From Podocnemis expansa (Eukaryota > Chordata > Testudines > Podocnemididae), in the NCBI GenBank assembly GCA_007922195.1, contig ML681963.1, positions 141,732,404 to 141,796,403 of the forward strand: a stretch of 64,000 bases of DNA. The letters run 5' to 3'. The translations under genes and the position numbers were made by a program. The number at the start of each line of letters is the position of its first letter. Position 1 is the first letter of the stretch. The notes beneath the pieces were generated by a model. The model made no database searches, had not been told where the DNA came from, and saw only the letters and a list, made by a program, of their open reading frames with translations. This document shows positions 45,832 through 55,487 of this stretch, piece by piece.

Positions 45832-47345
45832 ATAGGGGGAACTGGGAGGGGTGCTGAGGGGTGCGAGGGGGTGGGAGCTGCAGGGGTTGGGGATGGGGAG
45901 ACAGAGGGGTTTATGGGAAGAGAGGAGGGTCAGGGTAGCAGGGTATGTGCTAACGGCTTGGGGCAGGCGGGTCCTGGGCCTGCAGCTGTCCACCCTTTGT
46001 CTTGGGCCATCGGTAAGGAGGGCTGCTGGGGTCCAGGACAGGGCAGCATCAGCCTGCCAAGGGCCATGGCCCCACACAAGGTGCTTGAGGGTGCAGGTCT
46101 GCAACTCCATCAGGTCAAACATCTGCTGGAGCATGACCTGCTCGACCCTCCGGTATGCATCCTTTGGCTCCCACCAGGCCCTCAGGTCTGCATCAGCCTG
46201 CTCTGCCAAATGGAGCTGGTCCTCCAAGATCTTGTCCTGCAACAGATGCCCCCTTCCCCTCCTCGCCTGGGCTGGGCACACCCCAGTAGTGTCCTGTGTC
46301 ACTGGCACAGGGTCTGCAGGACAGAAGCAAAGAACAAGAGTTCCTCCCATTAGGTTGTGCAGTGTACAGCCTGACAACAGCTGCTGTCCCGTGACCATCC
46401 CCCTGCTTCCCAATCCCAGTCATTTGGGATATGGACCCCTTAGTACACCCAGCTGTGCTCTGCTGCATGGGTTGGGTGCAGTGCCCATGGTGGTGGGCCT
46501 CAAGAAGCCCTGCCTCGGGGGTCTCTCCCGAGGCCATGTACCAACAGTGTCAGGCGCATGCTGTCTGGCCTTAGCACTCCCACCTACATTCCCCCCCACC
46601 CCATCTCCAGACACGCCCCCACCCCATTTGGCTCTGGGTCCCCCCCCTCACAACTTCCTACCCCTGTGCCCCCAAGGGAGGGCCTCTGCACCAAACCCCC
46701 CAGGACCCTGCCTGTCTCCAGGTCATGTGCCTCTGCAGTCCCTGTCCCATCTGCCTGCACCACCATGCCCACAGGGTGGGAGCACTCACCAGCAAATGCA
46801 GAAGGGATCTGTCACAATGTCCCCTTGCATGGGTCATCCTGGGTAGGGGGAGCCTCCTCCTCTGTGCCCAGGTCCGGTGCTGGGGCTGGAATGAACTCTG
46901 GCGTGGCAGTGGCTGGGGCCAGCAAGGTGCCACCCTGGCCTAGCACCACATTCTTGTCCACTGGGCCCTCCTCCTGGTCATCATCATGGGAGAGGGGCTC
47001 AGTGGAGTCGATCTTGTGGGTCAGCAGGATGTCGCCGTCCTGTCCCAGGAAGACATGCAGCTCCCTAGGCAGCTGATGGTGGCTGCCCCCAAGTTGCACA
47101 TGGCCTCACAGGCCTTCCACTACCCCTGCCAGAGGTCCTTTATTTTTACCCAAACCTGTTGTATATCCTGAGTGTTGCTCCTTGTCCACTAGGCCCTGGA
47201 TTATGCTGCTATAGACCTCTTGGTTGCACTGGCTTTCCTGCAACCTAGAGTGCACAGCCTCATCACCCCAGATGGCCAGGAGATCCAAGATCTCCTGGTG
47301 GCTCCATGCAGGGGCCCACTTCCTGCTCTGGCTGCCTCTCTCCAT
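45832..47345 (-). pseudogene. Harbinger Myb/SANT-like protein gene, two exons, decayed
   Basis: From 47345 the minus strand reads WAPAWSHQEILDLLAIWGDE, then a helical block and, after a frameshift near 47150-47170, 'VWVKIKDLWQ'. This is the Myb/SANT-like trihelix of Harbinger accessory proteins ('RAPAWTEREVLDLIAVWGDE...CRVKIKELRQ'). An in-frame TAG stands at 47122-47120. Next are ELHVFLGQDGD and an acidic stretch (HDDDQEEG). Exon 1 ends at 46790; a TGA (46814-46812) lies shortly before. Exon 2 (46313 downward) has a charged helical tail, DQLHLAEQADADLRAWW...RRVEQVMLQQMFDLMELQ, like the family's C-terminal coil. In active relatives this protein binds transposon ends and brings transposase to the nucleus; this copy cannot be functional. 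Confidence 0.82.
46314..46789 (-). other. Spliceosomal intron of the Myb-like pseudogene
   Basis: Donor CTG|GTGAGT (46789 down) and acceptor TTCTTTGCTTCTGTCCTGCAG (ending 46314), with a good pyrimidine tract. Splicing joins the exon 1 frame (...IPSAFA) in phase with exon 2 (DPVPVTQD). Confidence 0.75.
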
Positions 47346-47689
47346 GTTGCCAGATAGCAGGCCTGGCCATTTCTGTGGAGCAGGGTGGGCAGGGCTTTGT
47401 CCTGCCCTGTGATAGGCCAGGTAAGGCTCTTCCTGGTGGCCCGGGAGTGTGTGGGAGGATGTGGAGGTCAATTAAGTTGATGTAAGTCTAATCCATGGCT
47501 ACACTTGCTTAAATCAACTTAATAAAGTTGACAATGATTAAGCTGACTTTCCAAGTGGGCGTTATTAAGTTGATTTAACCAAGCGCTTAAGTCAACTTAA
47601 TAAATTCCAAACATTGCCACATTTTCCTTAAGTAGACATAAGCAAGGTTAAGTCAACCTAAGGCTCTTGTGTAGACATACCCTTGGAGA

Positions 47690-48284
47690 CTATGCAGCCT
47701 TTGAACAGTTCATACCGAATGAACATTAGCACATGGAACAGAAAAATGAACACCGTGCCTCACATTACTTTGCCACAACAACCCCTGCAGCTGATTTGCC
47801 AGCTCCAAACTGGTTAGCCACAGACCTGCAGGAGCCTGAGTAGCCAGTTTCCAGATGGTTATAGCACCCCACTTCTAGAACAGCATGGCCTCCTACATAT
47901 GGGTCTCCTGGTGCTAGAAGGTTCGGACAAGCAGATCACAAACTTCCAGGATTGTCTGCCTTTTCATTCACAAACTTCTGAACCCACTGGTGGTCATTCC
48001 AGGTTTGCATGATGATGTGCTTGTAGTTCTGCATTGACACAGGGAGAATATGCAGCTATAGCAAGAAGCATAAGCAGCATCAGCTGAGTCATGGTTGATA
48101 TGTACATACATCTCTCTGAGTGGTGCCTTTTACAAGCTGAAAATTGCCACTAAAATGACCACCAGTGCATTGCATATCTTCCGCCTGATTTCCAACATAG
48201 GACAGACAGTATGAGATGGAATTCTCCCACCAGGCTGAAATGAGTTGTTGAAGGCTCTGGCTGCTAGATGTGTGTGGACACAAA
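47690..48284 (-). pseudogene. Second, older PIF/Harbinger transposase fragment
   Basis: The minus strand reads, with frameshifts, 'NYKHIIMQTWNDHQWVQKF' (family 'VVLQTWDDQQWLQNF'), then 'AITIWKLAT' and, in another frame, 'RSVANQFGAGKSAAGVVV' (family 'YRSVANQFGVGKSTVGAVV'). This subfamily differs from the neighbour at 44929-47682 and keeps the segment that is deleted there. It may be the host copy into which that element jumped, with its other half to the left of 44929, but I could not show the join. Confidence 0.7.
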
Positions 48285-48678
48285 GGCTATGTCTACATAT
48301 GCCATTTTAGTTTGGACTTGCTAGTGTGAACTAAAGAAGTCTGAGGTTAGTCTAAACTAATCTCAGGCTATTTCGAACTAACCATGGCTTTTTAGTTCAA
48401 ACTAGCTGCTCATTCTAGTTCAAACTAATGTTTTAGTTCAAACTAGAAGACATGGCTAGTTTGAACAAATGGCTTAGTTGGAACTTTTAAGTTCGAATTA
48501 AGCCTTAGTTCATGTCTTGCCTGCACTAAAGTTAGAACTAAGCATAGAAGGCTGAACTAAGCTTGGTACTAAGCTTTGCCTGGTCCAAACTCAGAAATAG
48601 GAAAAGCCTATTTTAGGGCTAAATTAGTCCGGACTAAGCTTGCTTTGTCCGGATTAATTTGGCAGTGTTGACATAGTC
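48285..48678. mobile_element. MITE (GGCTATGTCTACA) of AGTTTGAACTA repeats
   Basis: Ends GGCTATGTCTACA and TGTTGACATAGTC (inverse GACTATGTCAACA), with AAA on both sides (48282-48284 and 48679-48681). The interior alternates TAGTTCAAACTA and TAGTTTGAAC motifs like the copy at 5332. It inserted next to or into the older Harbinger fragment. Confidence 0.8.
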
Positions 48679-48681
48679 AAA

Positions 48682-50080
48682 GTGTCTCACTTGGACACAC
48701 CAGCAGGCTACAATCACCCAGACCATTTCAGGTCAAAGACAGCTGACTTCTCCCGCAGCCCACTGTGAGCCAAGCCCTAGAACACTACATCTGGTGAGAG
48801 CACTGAGATGGTATGCATTCACAGAAGACGAAGCTGAAGTGGGGGCTGCATAGTATAGTATGGATGCACGAGCACCATTATGAAACCTGGGTTTTCCATG
48901 TAGTCTGGATGAAGTATTGCAGACCTAGAAACAGCAAGTATATGGCATGCATCACATATACGTGGTTACTATGTTGCGTAGACATACACTGTGGGGCAAT
49001 TCCAGCAGCTGGATGCTGCCAGAGCAAGATACACTTTAGCCATGCTCCATTTCCTCTAGACATACAAGTGTAATACCCTTGGCTTCTACAAAAGGGAGGG
49101 TTGAGAGCTGTTATATCAACTTTACATAACACAGGAATTCTTTTTACACTGAAGAAATCCCTTGGGAGCTACTTAACCCTCCACACAGAGTGTTTCAATG
49201 AGAGGCCAAGTATCTAGCCCTTGGTCTAGGATGCCACATGAAGTACAGAATCGATCCTGTTTATATTAAACAGTCTACAGTGCATCACACAGGGCAATTA
49301 AATCACTCAAAATCTCTCAAGCTCTCAGGGTCAACTATTCAACTAGTGTGGATTCCAAGGAATCACCTACTACGAGTGCTATAGGTTTTCAAGCATGCCA
49401 TTGAGGCCCTCCATCAAGAAGGCTCAGGAAATCCTGATGTCTCTCTGCAAATGTAGCTTCCTTCTGAACTGCTCTAAAGGGCTCCTCAAAGACAACAGCC
49501 AAAGTGAGCTTCAATGACTAATCTTGAAGTTCTCTTATTTTAGTGTATTTCTTGGATGGGTTTGTGGTGTGTGTACACAAATTCAGATTTTTACCGTGAC
49601 AGCCTTGTTTGGATAGAGAAGTTTGGAGCTGAATTGTTTTGATCAGATTTTTCAATCTACCACTGGATTTCTATGCATAAATCCTATTAATTTTACTGGG
49701 AGTAGTGCATCTAAATTCCCTTGTTGCCTTTGAAACTCTTAACCCAGAATTTTGGCGGACTTCACGGGTGGTCATAACTGCCTCCAAAATCAAAGGTCTT
49801 TTGGCAACACCACAATTGCCAGTGTTTTAATGCTGCAGCTATGAAAATAATGCTGAGAGGAAGAAAGGAGTCCTGACCCAGTGGGCTGCAAATAAAACAG
49901 ATTTTGAATTCTGCCTTGATGTAATCCCTCAAATTTACTTAAAATAGGGCATACTACAGTTCCAATTTAAAGATAATTATTTGCTACCATATTTTTTCCC
50001 CAGTTTATATAGAGATTGTGTGTGAGTATGTGGATGTGAGCCAGACAAGAAGAAGATCTCAAGATTTAATTTTCGCATTG
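48682..50080. other. Upstream stretch, no element firmly recognised
   Basis: The first 450 bp may continue the older Harbinger copy. The ORFs at 48813-49132 show no recognised domain. The rest is AT-rich and featureless. Confidence 0.35.
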
Positions 50081-50088
50081 TCATAAAG

Positions 50089-51304
50089 CAACGGTCTCAA
50101 ACTCAAATCACCATGAGGGCCACATGAGGACTAGGATATTGGCCTGAGGGTTGCATTACTGAAACCTCTTCATATAGCAGGGCCACCAGTTTACTGAATT
50201 AAAATTAAATAAAAAATTAATTGAATTCAAAGTGATTGTAAATAGAATTAATTAATTAGGTTTAATTAATTGAATCTGTATGAAATTTTAATTGAAATTT
50301 AATTTTTAGAAAGCTTTTTCATTAAAAAAATTAAAGTTTTTTTAAAATGGAGAGAAAGAAAGAAAGAAGGAAGGAAAGAGAGGTGAATAAGAAAGAAAAA
50401 AGAAGAAAGAGAAAGAGGGAAGGAAATGAAAAAGGAAAAGAAATGAAAGCAGTAAAAAAGAAAAAAGGAAGGCAAGAAATAAAGAGAAAAAGAAAAAAGA
50501 GAAGAAAGAGATGGAAGAAAGGGAAAGAAAGAAAAAAGAAAGAGATGAAAGGAAGAAAAAGAAAGATGGAAGGAAGAAAAAGAAAGAAAAGAAAGAGATG
50601 GAAGAAAAAGAAAGGAAGAAAAAGAAAGAAAAAAGGAGATGGAAGGAAGAAAAAGAAAAAAGAAAGATGGAAGGACGAAAAAGAAAGAAAAGTGGGATAA
50701 AGGAAGAAAATAAAGAAAAGAAAGAGATGGAAGAAAAAAGAAAGAAAGAAAGCAGAAAGAAAGAAAAAAGAAAGAAAGAAAAGAAAGAAAGAAGGCCCAG
50801 GGTTTGGGTGATGGTCCCATGCTCACCAGTGGCACAGCCTTGCTCCCACTCCTTGAGGGGGACAAGTGGGGTCCCAGGAGGACGGAGGGGGCCGGCCCAC
50901 CACACCCCTTCCAGTTGGCCCTGGACCCTGTCCCCCCACAATATGGCCCTGCAGGGCTCTGCCTGCCACGTGACTCCCAGGCAGCGGCAGGCTCCCTCTC
51001 ATCCCCAACTGCCTGGCAGTGTGACTGCTTGTGCCGAGGCCATGCGCAGGCAGGGGTGGGTGCGTGGGCGTGCAGCCTGGAAGCACTGTCAACGGTACCA
51101 GGCTCAGCTCCGTCAGTGGCAGGACCCTGGGTAGAAGACAGGCAGCTGCAGCTTGGCTGCCGGCTCCCAGTCAGTGGGGGTGCAGGCCGCTTGAAAAGCT
51201 GGCCAGGTATACAGAACCCCTGAATTCTGGTTTACGTCAGGGGCTGCAGGCGGGGAACTCCATGGGCTGCATGTGGCCCACAGGCTACATGTTTGAGACC
51301 CCTA
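50089..51304. mobile_element. Non-autonomous hAT element with long purine tract
   Basis: Ends CAACGGTCTCAAACTC and GTTTGAGACCCCTA; the family ends are CAGGGGTCTCAAAC. Flanks TCATAAAG (50081-50088) and TCATAAGT (51305-51312) match at 6 of 8. The outer parts contain GGGCCACATGAGG and GCATGTGGCCCACAGG, as in other hAT copies. The middle has expanded into a GAAA-rich tract. Confidence 0.75.
50347..50793. repeat. About 450-bp purine (GAAA/GGAA) tract
   Basis: Almost unbroken A/G on the plus strand, with only scattered T or C, irregular GAAA, AAGAAAG and GGAAG units. All long Lys/Arg/Glu-rich (plus) and Phe/Ser-rich (minus) ORFs here are artefacts of it. Confidence 0.95.
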
Positions 51305-51312
51305 TCATAAGT

Positions 51313-53769
51313 ATTGCTGGAAGCCAAGAGGGTCAGCTGAAGAGTTTAATAGATATTGTCAGTTGGTTTCCCTTTAGAGTTGTACTTTATTTGCAATTTA
51401 CTATTGTTTATAGTATACTACTGAAAGAGTAAAAACAACAAAACACTGTCCAATTCACTATAGTTCAATAGAAGCTAACATGGCTGCCATTTATACATTT
51501 CACTGGTAACTGGCTTCATTGAATGAGAGATACCAGACACTGGTTGGGCTAGTAGAACGGTTTCAACACAGGATCTGGAGTGATGAAAGCTTAAGTGTCA
51601 TTTGTTTGAGCTGGAGAACTAAACTGTAGCACATTCATTCCCTTTTACATGGACTATCCAATAAGGAAGGACAAAAACCTACAGTTTCCTATTGTGGGCT
51701 ACAGCCAGCTATGGGAATAGTGTTAATTAATATGTGATGCACAGCCACACAATAAATTGGCCTAGTAGATCAGAATCGCAACTAGTACAATGGCACAGCA
51801 ACTTAGATTTTAATCAAACTACATGAATTTATACAAATGAGAATTTGGCCTACTGTTTTCAGTATGTCACATCAAAATAGTAAGGTGTCTCCCCCCCCCC
51901 CCAGTTTTAAGAGTGCATCACAAAGAAAGCAGTGGAAAATTCCAAAATATAAGATTATGGGACTAATTTTCAGAAATATTTGCATATGCAAATAACCAGT
52001 TATTTGTCTAAATTGCTATTTGCATGTGCAATGCCCAGATTATCCACACAACTACATTAATGCCATCTATCGGACGAAAACAAATACAGTTATGTATGTC
52101 TACAGCTTTTGGCATTTTATGTTAGATTAAGGCAATTTGTAGAAAGATATTAAATTTGGCTTGGTGTTAAAGTCAGAATTAAAATGAATAATATCTGATA
52201 ATACTGTATGATGGCATGAGGCTTCTAAGAAATGGTGAGAAACTAGTCAATATTTTCCATACAGTCCTACTAACGTAGACACCCAGTTTGTTTGTGGCGT
52301 ACTCTAGGGGAATGTACTTTATTGCCCATACTATTGCTAATCCACACTACTCATCTCATGATGCCAAAATTGTGAGAATCAGAACCATAGGTGAAGTATC
52401 AGTGGAAGCTTGGTTTGTTTCCTACTTCTGCCCTTGAACAAATGAAAGTGAGCTTCCACCAGAACACTAGAACAATGAAAAACTTTGAGGTCTCACTTAT
52501 TTATTTGTTCTTTTGATTCCACTAGGGGTGGGTAGGTAGTACTTTGCTTTTTAGAGTGAGTCAACACTTGTGGCCTCTTTTCCTGATCTCTGTTAAAAAC
52601 GTGTTTATACACTTCTTGATCCCTGAATAATCAAATGTCTGTTTATTTCATTTATTTATATTACAGTAAAATCCCATGTATTTTCACCCCTTTGAACTGA
52701 AACCCACTGTTATTTTGAATCTAGGTTATGTCTCGTTGGTGTGAATTACTTATACAATGACTCCTTCAATTATCTGAAGCCCTGTTTATCCAAATGTTTT
52801 TGATATCCTAGAAATGTTCTGGATAAACAGAACTGTGCTGAATTGATACATTAGATGTACTGGCTATCTTTGGAGATGTATGTAGGATGATTCCCCTGAC
52901 CTTATTATATATCATTCTGTGCTTAAACAGATAGGCAATGTCAGTTTAACCGTGCAGTTAATCTTTTGATTAATTATGTCTAGCACTGTGTTTAGTGCTT
53001 TGATTTGTGTCCTTCTTAATGCTGTTTTTACTTTTATGTACTCTTTCTAAAAGGATCCAATCCTGAAGATGACACTCATCCACAGAAGCCAATGAGAATT
53101 TTGCTTGAGTACAGATTGGACAAAAAATGAGGAAGGATATCAGATTTTGGTTAAATATTGTCATTATTCTGAAACAGAGCACCGCCATTATCCTTGTCCT
53201 TTATGTCTGCCAGCCACTCTCAATGACACCATCTTCTAACTGCCAAAAGTCTTCTTGTTCAGTTACCATCTTAGGTATCATTCATTGTCTTTCTTCTCAG
53301 TGGTGTTCTACCTTCAACACTTGTCCTTTTTTTGTATTTAGCTTTCTTCAGTAATCATTCTTTCACATGGTCAGTCATTGACATCACCTATTGAGTGTAC
53401 TGTGTCAGTCTGAGGACTCTGAGGTCCACAAGGTCTGTACAGATTTTGAGCATAATGAGGCCCACGAGGATAATAATGGCCTGTGAAGGCTTTGAGGATT
53501 GTGCAAAACACCAGGAACTTGGGAATTGTGATTCTGGAAGGATCTTATGTGTTTTCATGGGTCATGTGGCCCTTGCAAACCATGTGGCCCATAGGGCCTT
53601 GAGAATAGTGTTTATGAAGACATTGAGTACCATGATAATCCATCTCTCACTTGTTTCTAAGCTTGAGTTTTGAATTTAATTTTTTGTATTTAATTTGTTT
53701 TTTTATCTGTTGTTTTCAGTCTCTGGGATTACGACATTGTTCATTTTGGCAGCTCATCTTTGTCATGCA
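51313..53769. other. Upstream stretch, no gene recognised
   Basis: A C-run of 12 lies at 51891-51902. At 53395-53640 a loose repetition of 'GAGGACTCTGAGGTCCACAAGG'-like words suggests an old decayed repeat I cannot name. Confidence 0.4.
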
Positions 53770-54922
53770 AATTATGTCTACACTTAACTTTAAATTGACC
53801 TTATCAAGTTGACTTCAGGGTATGTCTGCACTGGACACAGTGCACACGTAGCTGGAGGTGCCCTACCATCTGCCCCACCCCTGGTCCCAGCTGGGCACCT
53901 GGAGCCCAATCAGCTCTGGGAGCCCAATTTGGCCCAAACTGCCATTGGCAAGCAGCAGGCAGCCCAATCTGGCTCCCAGCCATTTGCAGATGGCTTCAGG
54001 GTTGGAAGCTGACTCCTGCCACCCATGGAGGGAGCTGGAGCCCAGTCGGACTCCCAGTCCCCTGCTGGTGGTGGCAGAAGGCTTGGAGCTTGATCTGGCC
54101 CCCAGCCCCTGCCGCTGCTGGCAAGCAGCTCAGAGCCTAGTCAATTTCTCAGGCATTCAGCCTGTGAAATTGACCAGGCAGCTTGAAGCTGGTAAATTTC
54201 ACAGGCTGGTAGCCTGTGAAATTGACTAGGCTCCAAGGCTGCTGTCCACCCTGGCAAAAGCCATGGAGCCAGATCAGTGTCTGCACCCCTTGCCGTGGGG
54301 GAGGGGATAGGAGCCGCCTCCTAGCCCCCGCAGTCTGTGGCAAAAGGCTGGTGTCCAGATCAGGCTCCCAGTTCTTTGCCCCAGGCAGCAGGGGCTGGCA
54401 GCTGACTCCTGCCCTGGCCGCTTGCAAGTGGCCAGGGCAGGAGTCAGCTGCCAGCTCTGCTGCCCGTGGTGCAAGCAGCTCAGAGTGTGGTCAGCCTCAC
54501 AGATGCTGAGCCTCTGAAATAGATCATCTGGTCAATTTCACAGACTCAGCATCTGTCAAATTGACTAGGCTCTGAGCTGGGAGCCAGATCAGCTCTGAGC
54601 CAGCTTCTAGCCCCCGCAGCCTATGGAGAGGGGCTGGGAGCCAGATCTGGCCCCCAGCTCCTCACCACACAGCAGGAGCCAGATCAGGCCTCTGGGGACT
54701 GGATCAGGGCCCCAGAGCCCAATTTCACCCCAGGGTGGGGAAGGGGGCAAGCCCTGCCCTGTAAAGTTTGCTTGAATGTTTAAGCTGACTTACAGGGCAG
54801 GAATTATTAAGTTGACTTAAGCAATTGCTTAAATTGACTTAATAATTTCTAAATGTAGACTGGGAGTGGCTTAAGTCAATTTAAAGGGCTGTAAATTGAC
54901 TTAAGCCATAGTGTAGACACAT
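53770..54922. mobile_element. MITE-like element with GC-rich, palindromic core
   Basis: Left TATGTCTACACTTAAC, right TAGTGTAGACACATG. The subterminal regions repeat TTAAATTGACTTAAG in both orientations. Another terminus-like GGGTATGTCTGCACTGG lies at 53818, so the copy may be nested. The GC-rich core (53830-54760) repeats GGAGCCAGATCAGG-type units and contains paired 'GTCAATTTCACAGGCT' palindromes. No target duplication found, so the ends are less certain. Confidence 0.6.
54394..54455. repeat. 62-bp near-perfect palindrome
   Basis: Arms GCTGGCAGCTGACTCCTGCC... and the inverse meet at CTTGCAAG (54421-54428). The only mispair is G54420 with T54429. It lies inside the GC-rich core of the 53770-54922 element. 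Confidence 0.9.
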
Positions 54923-55343
54923 GTATAATGAGATTCTTTTAAGACTCATTGTCAGGATTATGCATTTCAAGCTCAAAATTCTGGGTTTTGAAAGCTGCAG
55001 ATTTCAAAACAAAAACAAATTTGATTTTAAAATTCAATGGAAAAATTTTAAAAAGGGACCAAATTCAATCTTGTCAGAAAACAAACAGAATGAAAATGGC
55101 TTTCAAAGTTCCTGCAAGATCTTCTTCCCCAGCCAGCTCTATCTAGTGTCCCATAATTATCCTCCAACTGATAAACCTTCTATAGCCTTCATTAGGAAGA
55201 GCGTAGGCTTTTTGCTTGCTTTTAGACTCTAAAAGATAGACTTTTAGACTATTGCATATTTAAATATCTTTCCCTATTACATTCTTCCTTGACTGAGTGT
55301 GGAGAGTCAGAATATTCTCCTGCTTTGAGGCCTAGTATGTAAG
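54923..55343. other. Upstream stretch, no element recognised
   Basis: AT-rich. The ORF at 54921-55232 has no recognisable domain. Confidence 0.4.
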
Positions 55344-55487
55344 ATCATAGGAATGGGCATATTGAGTCAGACCATTAGTCTGTCTAGTGCAGTATCCTGT
55401 CTTCCAGCAATGGTCATTGCCAGATGCTCCAGAGGGAATGAAAAGAACAGGACTATTACCAAATGATCCATTCCCTGTCATACAGTC
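55344..55487 (-). repeat. CR1 3' end fragment, minus orientation
   Basis: Reads CATAGGAATGGGCATATTGAG, TCAGACCATTAGTCTGTCTAG, then 'AGTATCCTGTCTTCCAGCAATGG' and 'CAGATGCTCCAGAGGGAATG'. This is the inverse of the CR1 tail '...CATTCCCTCTGAAGCATCTGG...CCATTCCTATG'. It is only the last part of a LINE. Confidence 0.85.

Larger units (their letters stand above)
44929..47682. mobile_element. PIF/Harbinger transposon with two decayed convergent genes
   Basis: Termini GGGTCTGTCTACAC and GTGTAGACATACCC, with TTG on both sides (44926-44928 and 47683-47685). A subterminal hairpin lies at 44967-45006 (16-bp arms AACAAGGTTGACTTTA and inverse, 8-bp loop). It carries a plus-strand transposase N-terminal half and a minus-strand Myb-like gene that converge on two poly(A) signals 35 bp apart. 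The two-protein layout is that of PIF/Harbinger elements; here the transposase catalytic half is missing, so the copy is non-autonomous. Confidence 0.88.

Noticed and set aside
45851..46846. 331-codon plus-strand ORF
   Set aside because: Shadow of the minus-strand Myb-like pseudogene and its intron.
50299..51134. Long Lys/Glu-rich and Phe/Ser-rich ORFs
   Set aside because: Translations of the purine tract in opposite strands; no domain or start context.
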